DNA from: Candidatus Sumerlaeia bacterium
Lineage (GTDB): Bacteria; Sumerlaeota; Sumerlaeia; SLMS01; JAHLLQ01
Direction of reading: 5' to 3'
Assembly: GCA_019634695.1 (NCBI GenBank)
Contig: JAHCAW010000037.1
Coordinates: 1 to 39,289, forward strand
Length of the DNA: 39,289 nt
The position numbers were made by a program, and so were the translations under genes. The notes beneath the pieces were generated by a model, which saw nothing but the letters and a program-made list of their open reading frames with translations, did no database searches and was not told where the DNA came from. Shown one piece after another: positions 1-8,850 of this stretch (positions are counted from its first letter, which is position 1; the number at the start of each line of letters is the position of its first letter).

Positions 1-795
1 CTGCTGCTTCGCGAGGCAACCCGGCCGCGGCGCGGGGTTCTGGGATTGCTGGTTGCCGCGGTCTTCATGGGCTACGCCGCGTGGCTGACCGTTGGGTTGG
101 CGCCGAAACGGTTTGTCCTGCCGATGACCGGGGTCTTGGCGGCGATCCTCGGCCAGACCCTTGCCGGTCTTCGCCGGCGCGACCTGATGGGGCATGTGCT
201 GGTTGGAGTGCTTCTGGCCTTGGTGATTTCGACTGCGGCCCCGAACATGCGCAGACGCCACCTGCTGCCATGGCGGGGGGACGTTTGGCGAATGCCGCTG
301 ACCGAGGACATGGTGCTGGCCGCGCGGGAGGCCGCCGGAGAGGGGCGGGTGCTGCTGCTGTTCGAGGCCCGCGGCCGTCCGTTCGGCCCCCGAGCGGAGA
401 TCACGACGGTTTGGGATGTCCCGACATGGACCGGCGAACTGCGCGCGGCCACCGATGGCCGGGATTTCGCTCAGCGCCTTGCCGCGGCCGGCTATGGCTC
501 GGTCGTCGTGAACGAGTTCGAGCTGGGTCGCCTGCTGGCCTTCTACGGCGGGGTGGAAGCCGATTGGCGGGCGGGCCCGATCAGCCTTGCCGGGGGGGGC
601 GAAGAGGCCGATCGCCTGCTGGCCACCTACCCTCCGGCCCGATTTGCGGGTCTGGACAATCGTGACCGGGGCGTGCTCCTGCAATTCCTCGACTTGTCCC
701 GGCGTGGGGCGCTGTCGAGAATCCCCGCCGGTCAGTCCGCCGAAATCTGGGTCAGCCCCCTTTCGGCGCATCTTGTTACTTCGGAGTCCCGATGA
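1..795 (+). CDS. Integral membrane glycosyltransferase-like protein, C-terminal part (5' end cut by window)
   Basis: The frame is open to the first base of the window, so the start lies upstream and only about 264 C-terminal residues are visible. They begin with hydrophobic segments (roughly residues 13-33, 38-55 and 64-82 of the visible part). The segment KRFVLPMTGVLAAILG resembles the basic-aromatic plus LLP-type helix of GT39/PMT-like polyprenyl-phosphate-sugar transferases. About 150 soluble residues follow, including VLLLFEARGRPFG and a GYGSVVVNEFELGRLL stretch, as in the extracytoplasmic tail of many such enzymes. The catalytic N-terminal loop is outside the window, so the substrate cannot be judged. 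The stop overlaps the next start as ATGA, suggesting translational coupling. The family assignment rests on the overall pattern and is moderate. Confidence 0.6.
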   Translation: MLLREATRPRRGVLGLLVAAVFMGYAAWLTVGLAPKRFVLPMTGVLAAILGQTLAGLRRRDLMGHVLVGVLLALVISTAAPNMRRRHLLPWRGDVWRMPLTEDMVLAAREAAGEGRVLLLFEARGRPFGPRAEITTVWDVPTWTGELRAATDGRDFAQRLAAAGYGSVVVNEFELGRLLAFYGGVEADWRAGPISLAGGGEEADRLLATYPPARFAGLDNRDRGVLLQFLDLSRRGALSRIPAGQSAEIWVSPLSAHLVTSESR

Positions 796-2531
796 ACGTC
801 GTCTCCTGTCTGCGTGCTGCCGGCCTGATTCTGATACTCTCCCTCGCCGTGGCGCCCGTGCGCCTGGACGCGCTGGCGATTCGTTCCGAGGATCCCGGCC
901 TGGCCATCGGCACCGAGGACGGGAAGTGGGACGTCACGCCGGGTTGGGTCGGCTTCGGCGGTGCCATTACCCGGCCGGTGCTGGACATCACGCAGCCGCT
1001 GCCGCATGACGCCAGCCGGGCGCTGGGCCTGCGCATTTCGTCACGCAAGCCGGTTGTTGTCTGGTTTCTGGGGGTGCGCACCGATGGCAATCTTGAAGTG
1101 TTCCCCAGCCGCCTTGTCCCCGGCGACGGCCAGATGCACTCGCTGCTGTGGTCCATCGATGCACGGGTGGGACGGGGCTCGGAGTTCTCCGGCTTCAAGC
1201 TGGCCGTCGGGCAATACGAACCCTTGGCCACGGAGGACTACTTCGCCGTTCGCGTCCACGAAATCGCCGTGCCCGGTCTAAGCGTCCTATCCGACGAAGA
1301 CTACCTCGCCGCGAGTTCGTACGCGCCGCTGACCATCCAGTACGCTGCGCCGCAGGCGGACCTCACCTCGCAGGAACTGGTCGTCTCGATGCCTTCGCCG
1401 ATCGCCGCCCGCCAGCAGGGCAGCCGCATCGTCGTGCGCGACGGCGACGAAACGGTCGCGGAGATTCCGGTCGACGAAATCGAGACCACCGGCCGACGCC
1501 TGTTCCAGAAGACGATTCCGCTGCCAGTGCGCGGAGTGGCCGGCGAGCAGCGCACCGTGCGCGCGTTGCTTCGGCGGCTCGATGCGTCGGTGATGGAACT
1601 GGGTCAGGTGAGCTATCGCCCCGCGGCCCCGGCGGAGGTGCGTCAAGTTTTCGAAGTGCCGAATCAGTCCATCGTTTCCTATGCGCTGTTCGACGCGGGG
1701 CCCGACCTCGGTGTGATCACCGTTGTGCGCGACCTGTTCGCGCGCGACGAACCCGAGGGCGCCCCGACGATGACACACGAGGTGCACGTCCATCAGGTGA
1801 GCCTGCGTACTGGTCGCGCCGAGACGCAACCCGCCTGGCGCGTGCCCGCCTTCGCCGTGTGGGCCGAGGCGGGCTTCCGCACGATCAACGCGATCGAGGC
1901 AGGCGATGCGACGGCGATCTTCGTCACGGGCACCGATGGCCAGGGGCTCGAACATCTGGGCCTGGCAAGCACCTCGCGTCGCAGCCCCGTCCGCCCCGCG
2001 ATGAACAATCCGATCTTCGCGCCCGCGCCCGAGTTCACCGGCTGGGTCGATGGCTGGCCCAGCATGATCCGCGGCGCGGCCTTCGCCCCGTATGGACGCA
2101 CCTTCTTCATGATGGCGCTGGCGCAGGCCGCCGAGGAATCGCCGCGCGTGCTCGCCGCCCTGTCGCCCGCCTTGCGCGACTTCGCCGACGCCGGCGTCCT
2201 CGATCTCGATCTCCCCTGGAGCCACAAGGGCCTCGGCCATCTCGACCTGTTCTGGCGCGGCGACTATTACTATCTGCTGACCGACGACCCGACCGTCCTG
2301 TGGACCTCGCGCGATCCCCTGCGCATCTGGCAGCGCCACGATGTCGCCCTGCCCGCGGAGTGGCACGCGTTCCGTCTGCGCGAAGTCGACGGCAAGCCCT
2401 TCCTGTTCGGACTGTTCGAACACGAGGGCAAGACGCTGCTGCGCTGGACCCCCGTGCAGTTCGACGGCGAGCCCGTTGCGCTGCCCGTCATCACTCCTCC
2501 GGCGCCCTTCGCGCGTCAGGCCACCGAATGA
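792..2531 (+). CDS. Secreted protein of unknown function
   Basis: The protein has 579 residues. A hydrophobic stretch at about residues 8-24 followed by LDALA suggests a cleavable signal peptide and export. I do not recognise a family. The body is rich in beta-type segments with many Trp, Tyr and Asp residues. The last 120 residues contain LGHLDLFWRGDYYYLL and a similar LWTSRDPLRIWQRHD pattern, which could be blades of a beta-propeller; this is only an impression. The start overlaps the upstream membrane gene (ATGA) and the stop overlaps the RNase R start (ATGA), so the three appear to be one transcription unit. There is no sign of frameshift or unusual base composition. Confidence 0.75.
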   Translation: MNVVSCLRAAGLILILSLAVAPVRLDALAIRSEDPGLAIGTEDGKWDVTPGWVGFGGAITRPVLDITQPLPHDASRALGLRISSRKPVVVWFLGVRTDGNLEVFPSRLVPGDGQMHSLLWSIDARVGRGSEFSGFKLAVGQYEPLATEDYFAVRVHEIAVPGLSVLSDEDYLAASSYAPLTIQYAAPQADLTSQELVVSMPSPIAARQQGSRIVVRDGDETVAEIPVDEIETTGRRLFQKTIPLPVRGVAGEQRTVRALLRRLDASVMELGQVSYRPAAPAEVRQVFEVPNQSIVSYALFDAGPDLGVITVVRDLFARDEPEGAPTMTHEVHVHQVSLRTGRAETQPAWRVPAFAVWAEAGFRTINAIEAGDATAIFVTGTDGQGLEHLGLASTSRRSPVRPAMNNPIFAPAPEFTGWVDGWPSMIRGAAFAPYGRTFFMMALAQAAEESPRVLAALSPALRDFADAGVLDLDLPWSHKGLGHLDLFWRGDYYYLLTDDPTVLWTSRDPLRIWQRHDVALPAEWHAFRLREVDGKPFLFGLFEHEGKTLLRWTPVQFDGEPVALPVITPPAPFARQATE

Positions 2532-4780
2532 TCCCGAACCCCGACGACATTCTGGCGCTGCTGAGGCGATGGGACACGCCGATGCCCACGCGCGATCTCG
2601 CGCGGGAACTTGACGTCGCCAAGGGCGAACGCGTCGACTTCCGCGCGTTCCTCAAGACCCTCGAGCGCCGAGGGTTGATTGAGCGCGTTCATGGCCGCGC
2701 GTGGCAGGTGGCCCGCAGCAAGCCCGAGACGACACGCCTGACCGGCACGCTGTCGGTCAACCGTCGCGGCACGGGATTCGTGCGTCTGGACGCCGAGTGC
2801 ATCGAACGCGTCGAGGGGCATCGCGATGTGTTCGTCTCCGAACTCGACCTGGCCGACGCGCTCGACGGCGATCGCGTGGCCGTGGCGCTGTCGGGCATCA
2901 CGTATCGCGGGGCGCGAGGTCGCATCGCGGAGGTGCTGGAGCGCGCACACGCCCGCTTTGTCGGCCAGTACCAGCTCACCGGTCGCGGCCGCGGACAGGT
3001 GACGCCGCGCAATGCCTCGATTCACCGCATCGTGCGCGTGCCGGAACCCGACGCGGCGCTCGGTGTGCAGAGTCTCGATTGGGTTGTGGTCGAGCTGACC
3101 CGCTATCCGGCGGTGCCGGAGCCGCTGGTGGGGACGGTTGTCGAGCGCCTGGGCGCCTCGCACGACCACGGGATCGACGTGCTGCTGCTGCTGCGCGACC
3201 GCGGAATCGTCGAGGAGTTCCCCGTGGCGGCCGAGCGGGCCGCCGCTGCGCTGACCGTCGACTGGAAGGCGGAACTCGCCTGGCGCAAGGACCTGCGCGA
3301 CCTGGTCACCGCGACCATTGATCCAATCACGGCGAAGGACTTCGACGATGCGCTGTCGATCGAGCCGCTCGGAGCCCGCGGCTGGCGCCTGTGGGTGCAC
3401 ATCGCCGACGTCTCGCACTTCGTTCGCCCGGGCGAGCCGCTCGACGATGTCGCCCGCGAACGCTCCACGTCCGTCTATCCGGTGGACCGCGTCGTGCCGA
3501 TGCTGCCGGAACGGCTCTCGAACGACCTGTGCAGCCTGCGCCCGAACGAGGATCGCCTCGCGATGACGGCCGAACTGCTCGTTGGCCCCGACGGCGTCGT
3601 GCACGAGGCGTCGTTTCATTCCACGGTGATCCGGTCGAACCAACGTCTGGCCTACGAGCAGGCGCAGGCCTTCTTCGAGGAAGCGCCCGGCGGCGCCGAG
3701 GCCATTGCCCCGGAGGTGCGCGACGCGCTGCTGCACCTGCGGGATTGTGCCCGCGCGCTGCGCAAGGCGCGCTTCGCCCGCGGTGCCCTGGACCTCGACA
3801 TTCCCGAACTCGAGATCGTCTTCCACGAAAGCGGCGAGGTCAGCCACATGCGGCTGCGCGAACGCTTCGAGGCGCACATGCTTGTGGAGGACTGCATGCT
3901 GGCCGCCAACGAAGCGGTTGCGCGCCACCTGAAGACGCATCGCGCGCCGACGTTGTATCGCGTGCACGAGACGGCCGAGGCGGAACGACTCGACCGGTTG
4001 ATCCCGATGTTTCAGGCGCTCGACATTCCGCTTCGGCTCGGCAAGGGCGGGGTGCTGCGGCCGCAGGACTTGCAGGGGGCCATCGCGGCGCTTGAGAAGC
4101 GGCGCGGCGGCCACATTCTGCGTCGCTACGTCCTGCGCGCCATGCAACGCGCCCGCTACGCCGTCCAGAACCTCGGCCACTTCGGCCTGGCGTCGGAGTG
4201 CTACTGCCACTTCACGTCGCCGATCCGTCGCTATCCCGACATCGTGGTGCACCGGCAGACACGCGCCCTGGAGCGCGGCCAGCCGCTCGTCTGGCCCGCC
4301 AACGACGAGGGCATCGAGCAGCTCACCGCCCTGGCCGAGCACACGAGCTTCCGCGAGCGCGGCGCCGAGGATGCCGAGCGCGAGTCCGAAACCATCAAGG
4401 CCATCGAGTTCCTCGCGCAACACGTCGGCGAAACCTTCGAGGGGCTCATCTCCGGCGTGCAGCCCTTCGGCCTGTTCGTCGAGCTGCAACCGCATGGCAT
4501 CGACGGGCTCGTCTCGATTCGCTCGATGAGCGACGACCGCTACGAGATGGACGACTTCGGCATCGAACTCGTCGGGCAGCGGTCCGGCCGACGCCTGCGC
4601 CTGACCGATCGCGTGCGAGTGACTCTCGTGCGCGCCAATCCTTTCGAGATGCAACTCGACCTCGAACTGGTCGAGGGCGGCGGCCGTGGGAAGCCGGGCC
4701 GGCGTCCGGGCAAGTCTCAGCCCTTCTATCGTCCCTTCAAGGGCGGCAAAGGCAAGAGTGGCAAGAAGCGCGGCCGTTGA
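2528..4780 (+). CDS. rnr: Ribonuclease R (RNase II/R family 3'-5' exoribonuclease)
   Basis: The 750-residue protein would degrade structured RNA processively from the 3' end, releasing 5'-nucleotides, in the cytoplasm. The domains run in the family order: an N-terminal winged-helix segment (about 1-65), cold-shock OB folds (about 70-240, starting LTGTLSVNRRGTGFV), the RNB catalytic domain (about 250-600) and an S1 domain (about 634-710). A Lys/Arg/Gly-rich tail of about 35 residues follows. The magnesium-binding signature DPITAKDFDDA lies at 265-275 and FTSPIRRYPD near 562-571; both are diagnostic of the family. The ATG overlaps the preceding stop. The frame stays open far upstream, but that part is antisense-like sequence lying over another gene, and 2528 gives the standard N-terminus. 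Length is typical for RNase R rather than the shorter RNase II. Confidence 0.97.
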   Translation: MIPNPDDILALLRRWDTPMPTRDLARELDVAKGERVDFRAFLKTLERRGLIERVHGRAWQVARSKPETTRLTGTLSVNRRGTGFVRLDAECIERVEGHRDVFVSELDLADALDGDRVAVALSGITYRGARGRIAEVLERAHARFVGQYQLTGRGRGQVTPRNASIHRIVRVPEPDAALGVQSLDWVVVELTRYPAVPEPLVGTVVERLGASHDHGIDVLLLLRDRGIVEEFPVAAERAAAALTVDWKAELAWRKDLRDLVTATIDPITAKDFDDALSIEPLGARGWRLWVHIADVSHFVRPGEPLDDVARERSTSVYPVDRVVPMLPERLSNDLCSLRPNEDRLAMTAELLVGPDGVVHEASFHSTVIRSNQRLAYEQAQAFFEEAPGGAEAIAPEVRDALLHLRDCARALRKARFARGALDLDIPELEIVFHESGEVSHMRLRERFEAHMLVEDCMLAANEAVARHLKTHRAPTLYRVHETAEAERLDRLIPMFQALDIPLRLGKGGVLRPQDLQGAIAALEKRRGGHILRRYVLRAMQRARYAVQNLGHFGLASECYCHFTSPIRRYPDIVVHRQTRALERGQPLVWPANDEGIEQLTALAEHTSFRERGAEDAERESETIKAIEFLAQHVGETFEGLISGVQPFGLFVELQPHGIDGLVSIRSMSDDRYEMDDFGIELVGQRSGRRLRLTDRVRVTLVRANPFEMQLDLELVEGGGRGKPGRRPGKSQPFYRPFKGGKGKSGKKRGR

Positions 4781-4819
4781 GTGTCGTCGCCCGCACAGCA
4801 ACCCATGGAAGGTGGTCTC

Positions 4820-5257
4820 ATGAACATTCCCCTTACTCTCAGCGTCTGGATCCACATCACGAGCGCGGTGCTGCTGGTCGGCGGCATCTTCTTCTTCCGG
4901 GTGATCCTGCTCCGGCATGCCGCGCGGATCGGCGGCCTGAGCGACGAGTTGCGCGATGCGCTCGCCTCGCGCTGGCTGCATGTGGCGGGCATGCTGCTGA
5001 TCGTCCTGCTCGTGTCCGGTCTCTACAACTTCACGCAGAGGAATGCACTGTGGAAGGCGAGCGAGGCGGCGGTCAGTCCGCACGCGATCTTCGGCGTCAA
5101 GTTCCTGCTGTTCCTCGCCGTGTGCGCGCTGACGGCGCTCGCCAGCGTCTCGCGTGGGCCGAAGTTCCACGGACGCCGCAAGATGCTGATGGCCGTCAAC
5201 ACGGTCCTCGGCCTGCTGATCGTGTTCCTGTCGGTTCTGCTCGGGATGTCGTACTGA
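4820..5257 (+). CDS. Small integral membrane protein, CopD/DUF2269-like
   Basis: This is a 145-residue protein with four predicted membrane helices (about 6-28, 50-70, 83-105 and 120-142). The opening pattern SVWIHITSAVLLVGGIFF, with a His in the first helix, resembles the CopD-type or DUF2269-type small four-helix proteins, some of which bind haem or take part in copper transport. That is similarity by eye only, and no function is claimed. I chose the ATG at 4820 because GGAAGGTGG lies just upstream at 4808-4816; a GTG at 4781 in the same frame would add 13 polar residues before the first helix. The gene follows RNase R by 39 bases on the same strand and may be cotranscribed. Confidence 0.75.
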   Translation: MNIPLTLSVWIHITSAVLLVGGIFFFRVILLRHAARIGGLSDELRDALASRWLHVAGMLLIVLLVSGLYNFTQRNALWKASEAAVSPHAIFGVKFLLFLAVCALTALASVSRGPKFHGRRKMLMAVNTVLGLLIVFLSVLLGMSY

Positions 5258-5267
5258 GCGCGGCCGG

Positions 5268-6110
5268 TCAGCAGACGCGATACCACAGCCAGCTCGCTCC
5301 GGCCGGATCGCCGCCGAGTGCCTCGCGGTAGGCCTGCCCGTGCGCATCGGCCAGCCAGGCGCCCGCGTGCAGCACGCGCACACCGGCATTGCCCGTCAGG
5401 AACATCTGCAGCAGCGCCTGCTCGGTCCAACCCTGCGCGCGCTCCTCGGCCGTGTAGTCAAGCGGCAGCCGGACGCCGCGCACGCCAACCAGCACGCCGG
5501 ATTGCAGGTGCGGCAACACATGTTGATAGAGGTAGAGCACCTCGCCGGCCGGCAGGGTGACGTGGGTCAGGTCGAGCACGAGCATCTCGTTGGCTCGCAG
5601 CATCTCGAAGTCGGACCGGGGCAGCTCCTGGACCGGCTGATTCAGTTCGGCGTCGACCGCTTCCGTGACGTCGCACCGCGGCTCGGGATCGATGGTGATC
5701 AGTTCGCCGGGGAGATTGCGCGAGGCGAGCCCGGCGCGCAGCATCCACGTCGTCGCGCCGCAGCCCACCTCCATGATGCGCGTCGGTTGCAGGTGCGCGA
5801 CGAGGGCATGCACGACCACCGCGTCGGCGAGGGACAGGTTGCCGCGGCTGGGCAGGCGCTCCCACGCGGCGCGCGCCTCGGCGGCATTGGAGGCGATGCC
5901 GTCGCGTAGCAGTGCCAATTGCTCGGCCTCGTTCCAGTCAATCCCCGCGCAGGCAATGCGGCCGCCGGCAGGCAGTGCGGCCTCGCCGGCCCGACGATGC
6001 CGCAAAGCCTGCTGCACGCCGTCACCGGACCAGTCGAGTTGCGTTGGCGACTGCGGCGCGGCGGCGCTCGCCTCTTCCGACGGCTTGCTTCCAAACAGAC
6101 GCTTGAGCAT
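5268..6110 (-). CDS. Class I SAM-dependent methyltransferase-like protein
   Basis: The protein has 280 residues. Residues 112-124 (IMEVGCGATTWML) form the glycine-rich SAM-binding motif I, and the acidic residue ending the next strand is D141 in ELITIDPEPR. This is the layout of Methyltransf_24-type proteins that often act on sugars or small secondary metabolites; the acceptor is unknown. About 110 residues precede the motif and may form a cap. The frame stays open upstream to 6647, but that stretch overlaps the aldo/keto reductase in another frame. The ATG at 6110 has AAGGAA about 8 bases upstream, within the end of the neighbouring gene. It lies 5 bases after the aldo/keto reductase stop, so the pair is almost certainly cotranscribed. 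Confidence 0.8.
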   Translation of the reverse strand: MLKRLFGSKPSEEASAAAPQSPTQLDWSGDGVQQALRHRRAGEAALPAGGRIACAGIDWNEAEQLALLRDGIASNAAEARAAWERLPSRGNLSLADAVVVHALVAHLQPTRIMEVGCGATTWMLRAGLASRNLPGELITIDPEPRCDVTEAVDAELNQPVQELPRSDFEMLRANEMLVLDLTHVTLPAGEVLYLYQHVLPHLQSGVLVGVRGVRLPLDYTAEERAQGWTEQALLQMFLTGNAGVRVLHAGAWLADAHGQAYREALGGDPAGASWLWYRVC

Positions 6111-6115
6111 CGAGG

Positions 6116-7312
6116 CTATTCCTTGAGGTCTTCGGTCAGGCGCTTGACCGGTTCGCGTTCGAGCAACGCGCGTGCCGCGCGCAGGTGGCCGGGAATCTCG
6201 TCTCGAAACGGCGAGCGCGCAAGCGCCGGCGCCAGGTCCACGTCGTCCATCTTCGCCGCGTTCTCGCCGGGGAACCAGTGCCCCGCGTTGCCCAGCAGGT
6301 TGTATCGCATGCGGCCGTAGTCCACCATGTCCCACGCGCGCGCCATGTTGTAGAGCCAGAGGATCACCTGAAGGTTGATGTTGCCGGGCACCTGCTCCCA
6401 CGGGGGGATGCCCTCCAGATAGCGACGCGCGTAGTCCGCGCCGACGATGCGATCCATCTCGGCCTCGAGGCGCGCGATGATCGGCGGCAGCAGCTCTTCC
6501 CGGCGGTCGTAGTACTCCAGCGCCTCGACGTGCAGATCGAAGTCGCTCGGCCGCGCGGCGCCAAGACTGAGCGTATGAACCTCCGGGCGCGACAGGCAGA
6601 ACAGATCGTTGAACTGGATCGGATGGAGCGGCGCGGTGAGCTGGCACAGCTTATCGGAGGGCTTCTGCAGGAGGCCGCCCTTGTCCGTCGGGCTGATGAT
6701 GAAGACGCCCATGTCGCGGGCGGTGGCCTCCTCGATCGCCTGCCAGTTCATGCGATTGATGAAGTACCAGTGCACGTTGATGTAGTCGAATCCGCCGAAT
6801 GCCTCGGTGCGCACAGCATCGAGGATCACGTCCGGCGCCGCGTGCGTCGAGAAGCCGATGTGTCGGGCGAGCCCTTCGGCCTGGATGCTGCGGGCCACTT
6901 CAAGGCACCCGCCGGGGCGCAGCGAGATGTTTAGCAGCTCGCGCGTGTTGATTCCGTGCAGGGCCAGTAGCTCGACGTGATCGAGCCGCAGGCGCTCGAG
7001 CGACTCGAGGAACTGCCTGCGGAACAGGTCGCTGTCCTCGCTCGGCACGAGCTTCGTCTGGACGATGAGGGAATCACGCGGGAACGTCGGCAGCACGAGC
7101 CCCAGTTGCCGCTCGCTTGACCCATAGCCCCGGGCCGTCTCGATGTGATTGATGCCGACCTCGACCGAGCGCCGGATCGTCGCTTCCAGATTCTCCTGAT
7201 TCTCCTTCGGGATGCCATCGAGCGGTTGATCGGCTCCATGCTGATAGCGCATGCCGCCGCAACTGAACACGGGCATCTGGAGACCGGTGCGACCGAAGCG
7301 TCTGTAGAGCAT
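6116..7312 (-). CDS. Aldo/keto reductase (COG1453-like, without the ferredoxin domain)
   Basis: The 398-residue protein begins MLYRRFGRTGLQMPVFSCGG, the usual opening of a bacterial aldo/keto reductase subgroup, and would use NAD(P)H to reduce a carbonyl. Putative catalytic positions are visible: Tyr63 in ETARGYGSSE (Glu58 stands where most members have Asp), Lys87 in VQTKL and His119 in LALHG. After the barrel comes a tail of about 90 residues with GNAGHWFPGENA. Related COG1453 proteins carry a 4Fe-4S ferredoxin domain here, but the cysteine clusters are absent. The ATG at 7312 is preceded by GGAGGG; a GTG 24 bases earlier is in frame but less likely. The substrate is unknown. The methyltransferase-like gene follows after 5 bases. 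Confidence 0.9.
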   Translation of the reverse strand: MLYRRFGRTGLQMPVFSCGGMRYQHGADQPLDGIPKENQENLEATIRRSVEVGINHIETARGYGSSERQLGLVLPTFPRDSLIVQTKLVPSEDSDLFRRQFLESLERLRLDHVELLALHGINTRELLNISLRPGGCLEVARSIQAEGLARHIGFSTHAAPDVILDAVRTEAFGGFDYINVHWYFINRMNWQAIEEATARDMGVFIISPTDKGGLLQKPSDKLCQLTAPLHPIQFNDLFCLSRPEVHTLSLGAARPSDFDLHVEALEYYDRREELLPPIIARLEAEMDRIVGADYARRYLEGIPPWEQVPGNINLQVILWLYNMARAWDMVDYGRMRYNLLGNAGHWFPGENAAKMDDVDLAPALARSPFRDEIPGHLRAARALLEREPVKRLTEDLKE

Positions 7313-7363
7313 GGTTACGAAGCCCTCCAAGTTCACAGCAGAAGTTACTGAGCCGCAGGGCTC

Positions 7364-7538
7364 TTAACTGTGGCTTGGGCGTCTCGCCCAAGTTCCGAAA
7401 ATCCACACAGCCACCCGCGAATGCCAAGGGCTGGCGCAAGCGATTGAAGCTTGCGTGCGGAAGTGCTTGGGAAGTCGGGACCAATAGGACGGCGCGTGGC
7501 GTTGTGAAACTCGGGCGAGACGCCCGAGCCACAGTTAA
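7364..7538. repeat. Pair of 31-base palindromic repeats in inverted orientation (REP/BIME- or MITE-like)
   Basis: The left arm at 7364-7394 and the right arm at 7508-7538 are reverse complements at 29 of 31 positions. Each arm has a flank TTAACTGTGG and an 8-base stem with a 3-base loop: CTTGGGCG-tct-CGCCCAAG on the left and CTCGGGCG-aga-CGCCCGAG on the right. The two differences between arms fall at the two sides of one stem pair (T-A versus C-G), so the hairpin is kept. The 113 bases between the arms have no convincing gene. The pair sits in the 322-base gap (7313-7634) between the serine-hydrolase stop and the aldo/keto reductase start, both on the minus strand. Nothing else recognisable lies in this gap. 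Confidence 0.7.
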
Positions 7539-7634
7539 CGGATGCCGTGTCGTGTGGGTGCGTGCTTCCGGCCGCACGACCGAGCATCCCACGGTTGGAC
7601 ACGCTTTCGATCATCTGCAGGTCCACCCCTCTCG

Positions 7635-8738
7635 CTACTCGATGCCGATGGTCGGGTCCGCGTCGGCGGTGTCGTTGTCGGGTTGGCCGGGCGTGGCGGC
7701 GACGCGTTCGAGCACCAGTTGGGCGATGCGCTGGATCACGCGTGTGTGCCCGCCTTGGTCGTTGGGCATGTTGGTGAAGGCGACAACGATGATCGCGCCG
7801 CCGTCGGGAAACTCGAAGATGCCGGCGTCGTGCCGGTTGTTGCCGGTCGACCCGCCCTTGCTGTACAGCGTCGCCCCTTCCGGGATGGCCGAGGTGAAGA
7901 AGCTGCGGTACTGGGCATCGCGCTTCATCAGGTCGAGCATCTCCTCGGACGCCTCGCGGTCGATCAACGCGCGGCGCCGGATCAGGTAGAGCAGGCGCGC
8001 CGTGTCGTCGGTGGTCATGCGGTTGGAGCGCTCGAAGTTTGGCCCGATGAACTGTCCGAGCGCGTCACGCTCGCGCCCATACAGGCGCACCGATCCCGCG
8101 TAGGTCTTGTTGAAGGCAAACAGGCCGTCGAGGCCGAGCTGCTGCATCAGGCGGTAGGTTTCGAGGCGCTTGTGGACGAAGGCCTCGCGGGCGGCCGGGT
8201 CCTCCAGCGACGGGCCGAAGCCTGTGTTGCTGATGCGGTCGACGATGCGGCTGGTCGCCTCGTTGCTCGACACGCGGATCATGCGGTCCAGGTCACGACG
8301 CAGTGCATCGTCGAGTGGCAGTCCGCGCGTGCGATTGTGGTCGTAGGCCGCCACCATGAAGCAGAGCTTGATGACGCTGGCGGGGTAGACGGGCAGGTTG
8401 CCGCGATAATGCCCGAGACGCGGGTCGCGCGGATCGCGGCAGTCGATCACCGTCGCCCAGGTGGAGTCGTTGGTGACGACGCCGCCGCCCAGTTCGGCGA
8501 CGGCTTGCAGGGAGGCTTCGCGCACAAGTTCGTCGAGCGCGGCGACCTGCCGCGGCTCCTGAGCCACCAGGCGCGACTCGGCCAGCGGAATCGCGCGCCA
8601 GTGCGTCGCAGGTGCTTCCACCGGCGGCGGCGGGGGAGGAGGTGGGACGGAAGAAGGATCCGACGAACCCACCGAGCCAGAGATCTGGCAGGCTGACAGG
8701 ACGAGAGTTGAGAGCAGGGCAAGAAAGCAGGTTCGCAT
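7635..8738 (-). CDS. Lipoprotein with serine beta-lactamase/penicillin-binding fold
   Basis: The 367-residue protein starts with a lipoprotein signal peptide, LVLSAC, with the lipidated Cys at 17, then a proline run (about 32-39) serving as a linker. The catalytic set of class A beta-lactamase-like serine hydrolases is present: S121-V-I-K124, S157-S-N159 and K294-G-G296. It is thus anchored in the envelope and probably acts as a beta-lactamase, a D,D-peptidase or a related hydrolase; the class cannot be fixed by motifs alone. The ATG at 8738 has GAGGGA upstream, while the frame stays open a further 21 codons without a signal. A strong terminator at 8781-8820 separates it from the upstream transpeptidase gene. 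Confidence 0.85.
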   Translation of the reverse strand: MRTCFLALLSTLVLSACQISGSVGSSDPSSVPPPPPPPPVEAPATHWRAIPLAESRLVAQEPRQVAALDELVREASLQAVAELGGGVVTNDSTWATVIDCRDPRDPRLGHYRGNLPVYPASVIKLCFMVAAYDHNRTRGLPLDDALRRDLDRMIRVSSNEATSRIVDRISNTGFGPSLEDPAAREAFVHKRLETYRLMQQLGLDGLFAFNKTYAGSVRLYGRERDALGQFIGPNFERSNRMTTDDTARLLYLIRRRALIDREASEEMLDLMKRDAQYRSFFTSAIPEGATLYSKGGSTGNNRHDAGIFEFPDGGAIIVVAFTNMPNDQGGHTRVIQRIAQLVLERVAATPGQPDNDTADADPTIGIE

Positions 8739-8780
8739 GGCGGCGTCCCTCGCAAGGCAGTGATCTGCTCCCAGCCTGAA

Positions 8781-8820
8781 AAGCGGCGCGCCCGGGGGCA
8801 AGCAGGGCCTCCGGGCGCGC
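8781..8820 (-). terminator. Rho-independent terminator after the L,D-transpeptidase gene
   Basis: Bases 8786-8795 (GCGCGCCCGG) pair perfectly with 8811-8820. Inner pairs 8796-8799 with 8807-8810, including one G-T pair, extend the stem to about 14 pairs with a 7-base loop. Read on the minus strand the hairpin is followed within 3 bases by TTTT. It lies 30 bases past the transpeptidase stop and about 40 bases before the lipoprotein start. Confidence 0.6.
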
Positions 8821-8850
8821 AGGGGAATTCTTGGGTGGGGTGGAGGGCGT

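Noticed and set aside
2516..5389. A 957-codon open frame on the minus strand
   Set aside because: It lies opposite RNase R, whose motifs are unmistakable; long antisense frames are expected in GC-rich coding sequence, and the translation shows no family features.
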